This document shows positions 6,954-15,024 of a stretch of 64,000 bases of DNA, piece after piece. Where the stretch lies: positions 1 to 64,000 of the forward strand of contig CAYIFA010000001.1 in NCBI GenBank assembly GCA_964362625.1, read 5' to 3'. Position numbers and translations under genes: made by a program. Source of the DNA: CAYIFA01 sp964362625 (GTDB lineage: Bacteria > Patescibacteriota > Minisyncoccia > 1-14-0-10-42-19). Below the pieces are notes generated by a model that saw only the letters and a list, made by a program, of their open reading frames with translations, did not search any database and had not been told where the DNA came from. Each line of letters begins with the position of its first letter. Position 1 is the stretch's first letter.

Positions 6954-7847
6954 TCAAGAAAATTTACGGAAATTCTGCTTTTTATTTTTAAGCCATTCCT
7001 GATCATGCATGCTGACATCTTCGGGAGTAAGCCCCTGTGTAGCTAAAATTGCTTCGTTGAATTTGCGATCGCGGTGGAATAAGGCGGCGGCTTCCGCAAG
7101 CCCGCAATTTTCGAGATGAGAAATTAAAGCGTCGGTGTCTTTTACGAAACAAAATCCGCCGTATCCGCGGTAACCACCGTGGTGTACATCAAGATGCGAG
7201 TGTCCAATCCGTGAGTCAGCGCCAACTGCTTTACGAATATTCTCGAAATCGGCTTGATGGTACTTTGCTAAATCATAAACGGCATTAGCAAAGGTAATTT
7301 TTCTTGCCAAAAAGACATTCGCGGCATATTTTACGATTTCAGCTTCGGTCGCGCTCAAATTTAATGCGTTAGACGGCGACGCGAGCGGCGCTTTCGGCAA
7401 AAGCGATAAAACAATCGCGGCTGCCTCGCGACTGCCCAAAGTCCATCCAACCAATTGCCGCTCGGGCTTGATAAAATCCTGCCAAGCGGACTTTTCGGTG
7501 AGAAACTCCGGATTAAAAAATAGTTTGTGCTTTGGGTTAGCTTTTTGTAAACTTTCGGTAGTTCCGGGAGGTACAGTTGATTTTATAACCACAATCTTAG
7601 AACCGCCTATTCCGGCTACTGCTTCCTCAACTATTGAAGTATCGGCAGAACCGTCTGCCCAACGCGGGCTTGGCACGCAAATGAAAATTACATCGGCGCG
7701 ATTAATATCGTCGGAAAATCGTTTGGCCGGATCTTTATCGTACAAAAACAAATTGCGCCCATGTTCATATGCCTTATCCTCGAACCATTTCTTAAGCGGC
7801 CCACCAACCATTCCGACCCCCACTATGCCGACTTTATATTTCATCAT
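6954..7847 (-). CDS. UDP-glucose/GDP-mannose 6-dehydrogenase family protein, short form
   Basis: Members oxidise the C6 hydroxyl of an NDP-sugar to a uronic acid with two NAD. Residues 4-17 carry a Rossmann motif, KVGIVGVGMVGGPL. STVPPGTT, the NPEFLTE loop and the catalytic cysteine motif GGFCFVKD (Cys233) follow. The protein has 297 residues against about 400-450. The C-terminal UDP-binding domain is missing, the chain stopping soon after the catalytic cysteine. Since that domain normally completes the substrate site, the activity may differ. The first ATG is used here; an upstream TTG extension lies in the preceding terminator. -10-like TATTAT or TATATT sits 4-7 nt upstream. Confidence 0.82.
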   Translation of the reverse strand: MMKYKVGIVGVGMVGGPLKKWFEDKAYEHGRNLFLYDKDPAKRFSDDINRADVIFICVPSPRWADGSADTSIVEEAVAGIGGSKIVVIKSTVPPGTTESLQKANPKHKLFFNPEFLTEKSAWQDFIKPERQLVGWTLGSREAAAIVLSLLPKAPLASPSNALNLSATEAEIVKYAANVFLARKITFANAVYDLAKYHQADFENIRKAVGADSRIGHSHLDVHHGGYRGYGGFCFVKDTDALISHLENCGLAEAAALFHRDRKFNEAILATQGLTPEDVSMHDQEWLKNKKQNFRKFS

Positions 7848-7874
7848 ATTGAATATAATATTCCAAAATAAATG

Positions 7875-7902
7875 CAAAAAAAAGAGGCTGGATTAACCAG
7901 CC
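7875..7902 (-). terminator. Terminator after neuB copy 1
   Basis: The stem GGCTGG/CCAGCC with a 5-nt loop is followed by eight Ts on the minus strand. It separates the NeuB unit from the dehydrogenase gene. Confidence 0.85.
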
Positions 7903-7910
7903 CCAATACT

Positions 7911-8921
7911 CTATTCAATATCTGTCCATCGGATAATGCTGTCTTCGGTTATGTTATGTTTGGCCCTCTGCCCAATAACTTTATAAAGAAACTTAGCCGG
8001 GATGCCGTCATATAGCGGCCGCTTGGTTGATATGTCTTCGACGCCAATAATTTTTCCGGCAGGGACATCCTTAACAGTCACTACGGCATGACGCGCCCAT
8101 TCGATAATAGGTCGTTCCTCGGAGAAAATTATCTTTACATTACCGCGAGCTTTCTCAATTTTTCGTACGCCATCTACAAGCATTTTGAATTCGTGCCGCT
8201 CCAATGAAACTTTGTGATCGCTGGTTCCTACGGTATTTCTATTCAAGGTGTAATGCTTCTCGATCAACGAAACACCATACGGCACTGCCGCAATCGCAGA
8301 GAATATTTCCGGAGTATGATCAGACAACCCCACCGCCACTCCATAACGTTCTCTCATTTTAGGAATGACCCCCAAGTTAAGCCGCTCATAAGGCGTCGGA
8401 TAAATCGATATGCAATGAACCAACATAAACGGGGTGCCATATGACCCGACAAGCTCAACTGTCTCGGTTATCTCCTGATATCCGCTCATGCCGGTGGAAA
8501 TAATCATTGGCTTGCCTTTTCTGGCAATGTGCTCGATGAACGGTAAATCGGTCATTTCGCCCGAGCCGATTTTGAACGCATCAACACCGATTTCTTCCAA
8601 TTGGTCAGCGGCCTTACGCGAAAACGGCGTACACAAAAAGTAAAGTCCTTTTGTTTCAGCATAGCTCTTAAGGTCGGCCAATTGACCGATTGATAACGAA
8701 CGCTTCCCCTGCATGAAGAATTTAGGATGAGAACGAATCATCTCCTCTCTCGGGATATGCAGTTGGAACTTCACTGCGTCAACGCCGGTACTTTCGATTT
8801 CGTCAATCATCCGCTTGGCAACTTCAAAACTGCCTTCATGAGTATTGGCAACTTCGGCTACAATAAACACCGGCTCGAAATCACCAACGAGTTTCCTGCC
8901 GAGCCTGATTCGCTTTAACAC
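7911..8921 (-). CDS. neuB: NeuB-family N-acylneuraminate (nonulosonic acid) synthase, copy 1
   Basis: NeuB condenses an N-acylated six-carbon sugar with phosphoenolpyruvate to a nine-carbon acid. The TIM-barrel domain (about 1-265) has FIVAEVANTHEGSF, VDAVKFQ, the motif HCISIYPTP and the metal-site histidine in EKHYTL. A C-terminal SAF (antifreeze-like) domain (about 275-336) begins HAVVTVKDVPAGKII. The length of 336 is normal. The start is a GTG with AAGGAGG upstream. It follows the ROK kinase by 3 nt and ends at a strong terminator. Whether the product is Neu, Leg or Pse type cannot be told from sequence. Confidence 0.92.
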   Translation of the reverse strand: MLKRIRLGRKLVGDFEPVFIVAEVANTHEGSFEVAKRMIDEIESTGVDAVKFQLHIPREEMIRSHPKFFMQGKRSLSIGQLADLKSYAETKGLYFLCTPFSRKAADQLEEIGVDAFKIGSGEMTDLPFIEHIARKGKPMIISTGMSGYQEITETVELVGSYGTPFMLVHCISIYPTPYERLNLGVIPKMRERYGVAVGLSDHTPEIFSAIAAVPYGVSLIEKHYTLNRNTVGTSDHKVSLERHEFKMLVDGVRKIEKARGNVKIIFSEERPIIEWARHAVVTVKDVPAGKIIGVEDISTKRPLYDGIPAKFLYKVIGQRAKHNITEDSIIRWTDIE

Positions 8922-8924
8922 TGT

Positions 8925-9791
8925 TTAATCCTCCTTGATGAGTAGTTTGTCCTTGGCATAATACCCGACACCAATCATCCCGGCCTTATTGCCGTAGCGA
9001 GCTTTTCTGACTTTGATCGGTTTACCGCTAAGACCCCTAACTTTTTTTTCAAGTTCTCGTTTGTAAAATGGAAAAAGCAATTCGGTAATGCCGCCACCCA
9101 TAACAACCGTACTAATATCGAGCAAATTCACTGCGTTCTGAACGGCTAAAACAAAATAGGGGAATTCGTCGGCTTGCGCCTGCCACAGCCGCTGGAGCTT
9201 CTCTGTTTTAAGTTCGGGGATACTCAGACTTAAATTAAGCGCGATCGCCCGGCCCGAACATAGATCTTCGATGCTGTAGTAATATCTTTCGCGAGAATCA
9301 TAAATTTTTCCGATGCCGAATTCCCCGGCAAAACCAAGTTCTCCCTCTACAAGTTGCCCGTCAAGAACTACTCCTCCTCCTATTCCAGTTCCAATGGCTA
9401 AGAACAAAAAGTTCTTAGGCGCATTCCGGCTTGAAGATAACTCGCAATAGGCCGCCGCGGAAACGTCATTAAGCGCGATTACCTGCCATTGCGTGAGCGA
9501 CCCGATTTTTTGGAAATCAAGTCTCTTTATAAATTGAAACGGTCTCCAAGCCACCACCTTATAATCTCTAGTGATGCCCCCAGTGCAGGCAAAAGCCAGA
9601 GCGCTTATGGCATTGTCGTAAGAATGGATCGTCTCCACCAAGAAATTTTCAAATTTCTTTTTATCAGTAAAAGGAGTAGTAGAGGCCGCGTCCAGATATT
9701 TAAACCGATAATCATCCGGACTAAAAAGCCCCGACTTTACCGAGGTCCCGCCAATGTCAAAACAGAGAATTGGTCGGTCATCAACCAGCAC
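8925..9791 (-). CDS. ROK-family sugar kinase
   Basis: ROK kinases phosphorylate hexoses or N-acetylmannosamine with ATP. The first phosphate motif FDIGGTSVKSGLF is at the N-terminus, and AIGTGIGGGVVLDG is the second. In place of the usual zinc-site motif (ExGH plus a Cys cluster) it reads GEFGIGKIYDS, so the zinc-binding His and Cys residues are absent. Residue count from the GTG at 9791 is 288. That start is favoured by GGAGG 5 nt upstream; a longer TTG start has no such signal. Placed directly before neuB, ManNAc kinase is a reasonable guess, but a glucokinase-like role is possible. Confidence 0.85.
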   Translation of the reverse strand: MLVDDRPILCFDIGGTSVKSGLFSPDDYRFKYLDAASTTPFTDKKKFENFLVETIHSYDNAISALAFACTGGITRDYKVVAWRPFQFIKRLDFQKIGSLTQWQVIALNDVSAAAYCELSSSRNAPKNFLFLAIGTGIGGGVVLDGQLVEGELGFAGEFGIGKIYDSRERYYYSIEDLCSGRAIALNLSLSIPELKTEKLQRLWQAQADEFPYFVLAVQNAVNLLDISTVVMGGGITELLFPFYKRELEKKVRGLSGKPIKVRKARYGNKAGMIGVGYYAKDKLLIKED

Positions 9792-9835
9792 GCCAACCTC
9801 CAATCAAACCGCATCAAGGCTCAATTTCTGCAAAT

Positions 9836-9864
9836 AGTATAACTTATATCTAGATGTTTTTCAA
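9836..9864 (-). promoter_or_regulatory. Promoter of the ROK-neuB unit
   Basis: TTGAAA, a 17-bp spacer and TATACT are found, the -35 lying inside the 3' end of neuA copy 1. The leader of about 38 nt carries the GGAGG that serves the GTG start. Confidence 0.6.
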
Positions 9865-10563
9865 CGCGCGCTCGGCTAAAGACCAATCTTCCGGTTCATC
9901 AACATCAACGGCATATTTTGCATCTATTATATATGGCGCCACATGCTCACCGAAAAAATTAGGTTCGGTTTCATCAAATATAAAATGAGTTTTTAACAAA
10001 TAAATGGAAGTATTATTCCAATATGCTTTTGGCACAGCTTGACGCGGAACGATTCTATTTCTTACCGGATTGCCGTTGAAAAGCTGGAGCCCGCCTTTTT
10101 CATTGACTACCATCGCGCGGTGCGGACTAAAATGAACCGGCATTTCCGAAATTCCCAGGACCGAATCAGCGCCGCTATTTAAAAATAATTCTACTGCCTC
10201 CTTGATGTGAAAATCCTGACGCAATGGCGAAGTCGGTTGCAGAATCATTACCGCATCCGGCCCATAGTTTTCATTCTCTGCGAGCCACTTGAGCGCATGT
10301 TGAACCACCGGCATGGTTGGCGTATCGTCTTTGGCCAGTTCGGCCGGCCGCATAAACGGGACTTCACAGCCATTTTGCTTAGCAACTTTCGCAATAGCCT
10401 CATCGTCAGTAGTTAAAATAATCCGGTCAAGTGAAGCGGATTTTTTCGCGGCCTCAATGGTATAAACAACAAGGGGCTTTCCGGAGAGTAATTTTATGTT
10501 TTTACCCGGGATACCTTTTGATCCACCGCGCGCAGTGATAATGCCCAAAATTTTAGGATTCAT
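9850..10563 (-). CDS. neuA: CMP-N-acylneuraminate cytidylyltransferase, copy 1
   Basis: This enzyme activates the nonulosonic acid to its CMP derivative. The CTP-binding loop ITARGGSKGIPGKNI starts near residue 9. PFMRPAELAKDDTP, LQPTSPLR and the terminal AVDVDEPEDWSLAE are all typical of the family. The length of 237 residues is standard for the catalytic domain alone. It overlaps neuC by 11 nt, so translation is probably coupled. With neuC and neuB it completes a minimal UDP-GlcNAc to CMP-nonulosonate pathway. Confidence 0.93.
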   Translation of the reverse strand: MNPKILGIITARGGSKGIPGKNIKLLSGKPLVVYTIEAAKKSASLDRIILTTDDEAIAKVAKQNGCEVPFMRPAELAKDDTPTMPVVQHALKWLAENENYGPDAVMILQPTSPLRQDFHIKEAVELFLNSGADSVLGISEMPVHFSPHRAMVVNEKGGLQLFNGNPVRNRIVPRQAVPKAYWNNTSIYLLKTHFIFDETEPNFFGEHVAPYIIDAKYAVDVDEPEDWSLAERALKNI

Positions 10564-11722
10564 GAAACACTTTTTGTGTATAAAGTGGAATTTTACTTAA
10601 AATTCTTACAATATTTTCGCTTGTATTTGGTTTAAAATAGCCTTTAAAGCCGGGATATTTGCCATGCCGAAGCTGATATTTGATGGCGTCCGCAATTTTG
10701 GCTGAACCGTAATCTCCATCCACGTCGATCACGCTTGGAGCGCGCAAACGTCCGGCCTGGCGGCTACCGATATTTACCGTCGGCACACCCAAAAATGACG
10801 CTTCTTTTATTCCGGATGAAGAATTGCCAACAACAATCGCAGCCTTTCTCAAAAGCGCCACAAAGTCATCCGGCAATAAATCAATCATAAATCTTATATT
10901 CACTCCGGTGTCTCCGGATTTTTGGTCGTGAATTTCGCGTAACCTACGGGACATATCGGCAGTCCCGGCATCAATATTTGGCCAAAACCATACCGCTGAC
11001 AATTTAGCTCTAACTAATGCGTCGTATATCGCTTCAACTCCCCGCACATGATCGGCTTCGCTGGTTACCGGGTGAAACATCACCAGCGCAAAAGGTTTTT
11101 CGATGTCAACATTACCGCCCACTCCGCGTAAATTAGCGTATTCGGAAGTAATTTTTTTATTGGAATTTTTTATAAATTCTAAATCCGGCGAACCGACATT
11201 AAAAACCATTTTAGGATTTTCGCCCATTTGAATCACATGTCTACGAGCCGCGTCATTGGTTACAAAATGAATATGCGAAAGTTTGGTTATCGCATGCCTG
11301 ACGCTTTCGTCAATGCTTCCCGTAACATCGCCCCCTTCAATGTGCGCGATAGTTTTATTAAGGTATGCGGCAGACATGGCCAGCGCCAGTTGTTCAAATC
11401 TGTCACCATGAATCAAAACTATATCCGGATTTAACTTTTCAAAAATATTTGAGGTTTCCAGGGCGATCAAAGCGGCAGTTTTTGCCATAGCTGCATGGTT
11501 GCCGCCTTCAATAACATTTAATAAACGCTCTTTAATATTGAAATTGGCGGCCTCAACATCGGCAAGAGCCTTCTCGCCGTAGCGCTCCAGCATTATCGAG
11601 CCGCCTAAAATAACCTGCGGTTCAATTCTTGGATTTTTATGCAGTCGGGTCAACAACAATTTTATCCGCGCGTAATATGAGCGGCTCAATATCGGAATGC
11701 AAATTTTTCTCTTTTCGGCCAT
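10553..11722 (-). CDS. neuC: UDP-N-acetylglucosamine 2-epimerase, hydrolysing (NeuC type)
   Basis: NeuC-type enzymes convert UDP-GlcNAc (or a bacillosamine analogue) to free ManNAc (or its analogue) and UDP. The GT-B fold markers are IVLIHGDRFEQLALAMSAAY, IAHIEGGDVTGSIDESVRHA and the C-terminal GNSSSGIKEASFLGVPTVNI, followed by R-Q-A-G-R. This matches NeuC/LegG rather than the non-hydrolysing WecB. The length is 389 residues. It starts at an ATG with a TATAAT upstream. It is the first gene of a neuC-neuA pair. Confidence 0.92.
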   Translation of the reverse strand: MAEKRKICIPILSRSYYARIKLLLTRLHKNPRIEPQVILGGSIMLERYGEKALADVEAANFNIKERLLNVIEGGNHAAMAKTAALIALETSNIFEKLNPDIVLIHGDRFEQLALAMSAAYLNKTIAHIEGGDVTGSIDESVRHAITKLSHIHFVTNDAARRHVIQMGENPKMVFNVGSPDLEFIKNSNKKITSEYANLRGVGGNVDIEKPFALVMFHPVTSEADHVRGVEAIYDALVRAKLSAVWFWPNIDAGTADMSRRLREIHDQKSGDTGVNIRFMIDLLPDDFVALLRKAAIVVGNSSSGIKEASFLGVPTVNIGSRQAGRLRAPSVIDVDGDYGSAKIADAIKYQLRHGKYPGFKGYFKPNTSENIVRILSKIPLYTQKVFHES

Positions 11723-11736
11723 AACTTGACAATATG

Positions 11737-11742
11737 ATTATA
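11737..11742 (-). promoter_or_regulatory. -10 element upstream of neuC
   Basis: A perfect TATAAT lies 14 nt before the neuC ATG. No convincing -35 is seen. The upstream gene is separated by a hairpin repeat, so a promoter is expected here. Confidence 0.45.
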
Positions 11743-11844
11743 TTTCAGCGAAATCTTCGTTATTTTCGTTATAATTAACTTACAATAAAAAAACGTGAAC
11801 CGCAATAAAGAAAAGGCGGCTTGTCTGCTCAAGCCGCCTCTAGT

Positions 11845-11886
11845 GTTAAACCTAGGAGGTTTAACTATTAGACCTCCGAGGTTTAA
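11845..11886. repeat. Tandem hairpin repeat, copy A
   Basis: Two hairpins in tandem: GTTAAACCT-AGG-AGGTTTAAC, then TATTAGACCT-CCG-AGGTTTAATA. A related pair lies at 19380-19421. It fills the space after a putative glycosyltransferase and may act as a terminator, although no T-run follows. Confidence 0.6.
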
Positions 11887-11893
11887 TATGTAT

Positions 11894-13078
11894 TTACTTT
11901 TTCGCGAACTCTCGCAGGGTGCTGACAATCGCGCGGAGCGCGACGCCTTTTTCTGTTGGTTTTGGATAAAGCTGTTCTTGCTTTACCCTAAGTTCGCGGC
12001 ACAAGACATTTCTCTGTTCTAGCAAATCAATAACGCTGTTAGCGATATATTGCGGTTCACCGCCAACATAGGAGGTAACTCCTTCTTCGACCAATTCCCA
12101 CTTGCCGCCAGAAACGCCCTTGAGTCGGACGCTTGTGGTAACATTTAAAAGGCTGATGACCGGCTTACGCTGGCAGACGGCCTCGATTTCAGTAGTAGAG
12201 GCAGGACCTATCAGTAAATCGCAGCCGGGAATCAAATCGGAAATTGAAACCTCTTTTGCTGATATTACTCTCGCCGGAATAGCATTCCATTTCATCAATT
12301 CTTGATAGGACTTAACTCTGGACATTTCTTCAAAAGCAGTAAAAGTTTTTTCAACTTCTTTTTCATCCAAAGCGCGATTATCAGCATCCCTATGCTTCGC
12401 GGCGTAATCTTTAATAAAGTTCCGCATACCATCATCCATCTCGACACGATCCCCTGGATGTCGGCTGAAAACCAATTGCCACTTACGTCGCCCAGTGACC
12501 ATCCAATCCAAGTTGAAGGCCTCTAAAACACTGCTCCACATCGGCATGGTGATCGCTGATGGCTTATGCCCGACAACCAAAACAAACGTCTCATCCAGCC
12601 GAATCCCGAGCTTGGCTCGCGACTCTTCGTATGACAGTTTCGGGAAATAAAACTCATCCCACAGCGGATTGCCGGAAGAAATAACTTTTGCTTTTAGAAA
12701 AACTTTCCGCGCCTCTCTGGCTTCCTTTTCACTCAAAACAAAAACAAAACTGGCATCAGCGCGAACACTCTCAAACCAATTACGGTTATGCGCGCAACCA
12801 AAGGTGTCGGCATAAAGTCCGTAAGGAATCCTAGCTTCGCGGGCAGCCATACACGACACAATTTCTTCTCTGGCAGTGTTGGCATTAGCCGACATACCTA
12901 CCAGTAAAACATCTGCTGACCTTACAGCGGCAACAATCTTATCGTCAAGTACTTCAAGAGCTTTTCCTCTACCCAAAACCGGTATTACGCCGAACTTTCC
13001 GGTTTCCAACAGCGAATCCCTGACCCTTTCGAACGCCTGCGACGGCGCGATGTCCCTAGCCACCAGCACTGCTCTCAT
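11894..13078 (-). CDS. Putative GT-B fold transferase of the sugar locus
   Basis: A 394-residue protein I cannot place in a named family. The C-terminal half has ISDLIPGCDLLIGPASTTEI followed by EAVCQRKPVISLLN, a pattern typical of GT-B glycosyltransferases, UDP-sugar 2-epimerases and CDP-glycerol transferases. The middle carries VLVVGHKPSAI and WQLVFSRHPGDRVE, again GT-B-like. No signal peptide or membrane segment is seen. The ATG has AAGGAGAG upstream. Transfer of an activated sugar, perhaps the CMP-sugar made by its neighbours, is an inference from context. Confidence 0.6.
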   Translation of the reverse strand: MRAVLVARDIAPSQAFERVRDSLLETGKFGVIPVLGRGKALEVLDDKIVAAVRSADVLLVGMSANANTAREEIVSCMAAREARIPYGLYADTFGCAHNRNWFESVRADASFVFVLSEKEAREARKVFLKAKVISSGNPLWDEFYFPKLSYEESRAKLGIRLDETFVLVVGHKPSAITMPMWSSVLEAFNLDWMVTGRRKWQLVFSRHPGDRVEMDDGMRNFIKDYAAKHRDADNRALDEKEVEKTFTAFEEMSRVKSYQELMKWNAIPARVISAKEVSISDLIPGCDLLIGPASTTEIEAVCQRKPVISLLNVTTSVRLKGVSGGKWELVEEGVTSYVGGEPQYIANSVIDLLEQRNVLCRELRVKQEQLYPKPTEKGVALRAIVSTLREFAKK

Positions 13079-13115
13079 CAGCTAACTCTCCTTTTTGATT
13101 TTCAACTCCGCTAGT

Positions 13116-13143
13116 ATTATACCCAAAACAAAAGCCCCGTCAA
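13116..13143 (-). promoter_or_regulatory. Promoter overlapping a terminator
   Basis: TTGACG, a 16-bp spacer and TATAAT precede the putative transferase at 11894-13078. The -35 lies in the 3' arm of the terminator of the gene upstream. Confidence 0.7.
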
Positions 13144-13156
13144 GATTTGGCGGGGC
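13128..13156 (-). terminator. Terminator after the Gfo/Idh/MocA gene
   Basis: The stem GCCCCG/CGGGGC is followed by TTTTGTTTT on the minus strand. It shares bases with the -35 of the next gene. Confidence 0.8.
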
Positions 13157-13179
13157 GCTTACACTTCGGAAGTGTAAAG

Positions 13180-14304
13180 TTATCCATAGTAAGCTTTATT
13201 AAGGATTCTCATTACTTCTAAACCGGAGCGGTAAGACAAAGGCGACTCGCAAGGATTAGTTGCTTTAAGCAGTGAATCGTAATGCTGGACTTCGTAATAA
13301 AAATCATCTGGACGGGTTTTAGGGAAAATCTCAACAACCTTCCGATTTTCTGTTTCGTACTTAACAACATCACCAGCCGGGTCGCCATTACAATGCCATT
13401 CGAGCCAACCTTTTGTCCCTTGAACCCGCGCCCACTTGCGCGGCGGTTTGGTAACGACGTCCTGAGTTACATGCCCCACTCTTCCTTTGTTCATCTGCAT
13501 TATAAAATGGGCAATCCGGTCATATTCCACACGCTGCGATCCGGCTAAATCACTTACTACATTCAATTTACGTACCAAGTCGCAAAGTCCATAGCTTTCA
13601 CCCGGCCACCACCATGCCCATGAGGCCAATTTCAGAAACAAATGCAAAGCGTGAGAATGCTCGTTGCCCGCTCCTCCGCCGCGGCGCCAATAGCCCAGAT
13701 AGCTATCCTGCAGCCCAGATAGCCACGGATGCGCTTTAAAAGCCCCTTCCCAGTGCTCACGAAATTCAACGTCAATGGTTAAGATCTCACCAAACTCTCC
13801 GCCATCACCCTTTCTCTCTTCAATCCGATTTTCATTAAGAAGATCGGCAACACGACGAATGCTGTTCGAAACCGCGTGATTGTAACCAACTGTTACAATC
13901 GTATCCGGATACTTTTTCATTTCGGCTTCAAATTCGGCAACACCTGTGAGGTTCGGAGTGCAGAGTGGTTTTTCTAGGTGCAGGAGTCTTGGGTTTTTCT
14001 TGATTTCTTCAATCGCCAGCTTCATCCGCACATCCGGAGGAGTAGTGATCATGATGATATCGAATCTATCAGGAATCGCATCTCCAGTCCTGTAGTCCTC
14101 AAATTGCGATGCGCCGCCAACCCCATCTGACAAAAATAGCCCTATCGTAAGATCAACTATTTGATAGCGGTCACTATAAATCCGGCGAAAACGATCCAAA
14201 GCGCGTACACTCGTATCTACCACGGAAACCCGCCAGCCCATCCTGCAACACGCTTGCGCCAAATGGATCCCGGCCGAACCAGCCCCGATGATTTTTACGT
14301 TCAC
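13180..14304 (-). CDS. Gfo/Idh/MocA family NAD(P)-dependent sugar oxidoreductase
   Basis: These enzymes oxidise or reduce a sugar hydroxyl with NAD(P). The N-terminal Rossmann motif is KIIGAGSAGIHLAQ, followed by the family motif LEKPLCT (EKP). The substrate domain includes VTVGYNHAVSNSIRR and GGGAGNEHSHALHLFL, whose His residues are plausible active-site residues. The length of 374 is normal. The GTG start overlaps the stop of the HAD phosphatase gene upstream (GTGA), indicating coupled translation. In nonulosonic loci such oxidoreductases modify the sugar precursor; the substrate here is unknown. Confidence 0.86.
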   Translation of the reverse strand: MNVKIIGAGSAGIHLAQACCRMGWRVSVVDTSVRALDRFRRIYSDRYQIVDLTIGLFLSDGVGGASQFEDYRTGDAIPDRFDIIMITTPPDVRMKLAIEEIKKNPRLLHLEKPLCTPNLTGVAEFEAEMKKYPDTIVTVGYNHAVSNSIRRVADLLNENRIEERKGDGGEFGEILTIDVEFREHWEGAFKAHPWLSGLQDSYLGYWRRGGGAGNEHSHALHLFLKLASWAWWWPGESYGLCDLVRKLNVVSDLAGSQRVEYDRIAHFIMQMNKGRVGHVTQDVVTKPPRKWARVQGTKGWLEWHCNGDPAGDVVKYETENRKVVEIFPKTRPDDFYYEVQHYDSLLKATNPCESPLSYRSGLEVMRILNKAYYG

Positions 14305-14957
14305 TCGTCCGATTCCTTTCTAGTTATGATTTCGGGAACATCACGAACCGAATCAATCGTAACAAATTTTTCGTTTTTCGTCCAGTTAGTAAAACCGCTC
14401 AATATTCCGATGAAAAAACAGCCATAAGCTTCGGCGGCTACGCGATCCGGTTCGCCATCTCCAACAAAGACGGTCTGATTGCCACCAACTTGTTCAAGAG
14501 CAAAAATCTTTTCAAGTGCGCTTTCCTTGGTCTCCGGTCGCCCAAAAATTTCGGCAAAAAACTTCCCTATCCCGAGATTGTCAACGCTTTCACCCAACGC
14601 CTCAATGGGGGTGGAGGAATTTAAATAAAGTTTGTACTTTTTTGACAATTCCTCGAGCGCCTCCCAAACTCCGCCAATCAACCCTTTCCGTAAAATACCG
14701 GTTTGCGTAATTTGGTTATATTTTTCGGCGTGTGCCCGAATAAGCGTTATCCGCTCAGCATCTCGGCGCCCCAATGCCCTAAAGATCTCATCTAAAATTA
14801 CATATCTGGTTCGGACCGCGACTTTCGGAAATAGTTCAAGCGCTACCTGCTTTTCATTCTCCGGCAAATCGCCAAAGACGTCGGACCAAGCCTCGTCTTT
14901 TATACGATTGGAATCAACCAGCACGCCGTCAAAATCAAATACTATGACCTTGAACAT
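14301..14957 (-). CDS. HAD-superfamily sugar phosphatase
   Basis: A 218-residue hydrolase with all four HAD motifs: DFDGVLVDS (nucleophile Asp), NSST, the Lys region FGRPETKESAL and VFVGDGEPDRVAA. The helical cap between motifs I and II suggests a phosphoglycolate- or phosphosugar-type substrate. In sialic acid pathways a HAD enzyme dephosphorylates the nine-carbon 9-phosphate, and that role would suit the neighbours. The ATG is preceded by GGAGGG. A promoter lies within the end of the upstream neuB copy. Confidence 0.85.
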   Translation of the reverse strand: MFKVIVFDFDGVLVDSNRIKDEAWSDVFGDLPENEKQVALELFPKVAVRTRYVILDEIFRALGRRDAERITLIRAHAEKYNQITQTGILRKGLIGGVWEALEELSKKYKLYLNSSTPIEALGESVDNLGIGKFFAEIFGRPETKESALEKIFALEQVGGNQTVFVGDGEPDRVAAEAYGCFFIGILSGFTNWTKNEKFVTIDSVRDVPEIITRKESDE

Positions 14958-14995
14958 AAAACCCTCCGGTAAGCTGATGTTCTTTATCTAGCGAG

Positions 14996-15024
14996 ATAAT
15001 AATATTTCCCGAAACTTTAGTCAA
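14996..15024 (-). promoter_or_regulatory. Promoter of the HAD-oxidoreductase pair
   Basis: TTGACT, a 17-bp spacer and TATTAT are present, the -35 overlapping the stop end of neuB copy 2. Confidence 0.65.

Noticed and set aside
9792..9803. TTG-initiated extension of the ROK kinase
   Set aside because: The GTG four codons later has a GGAGG at ideal spacing, which itself lies inside the extension.
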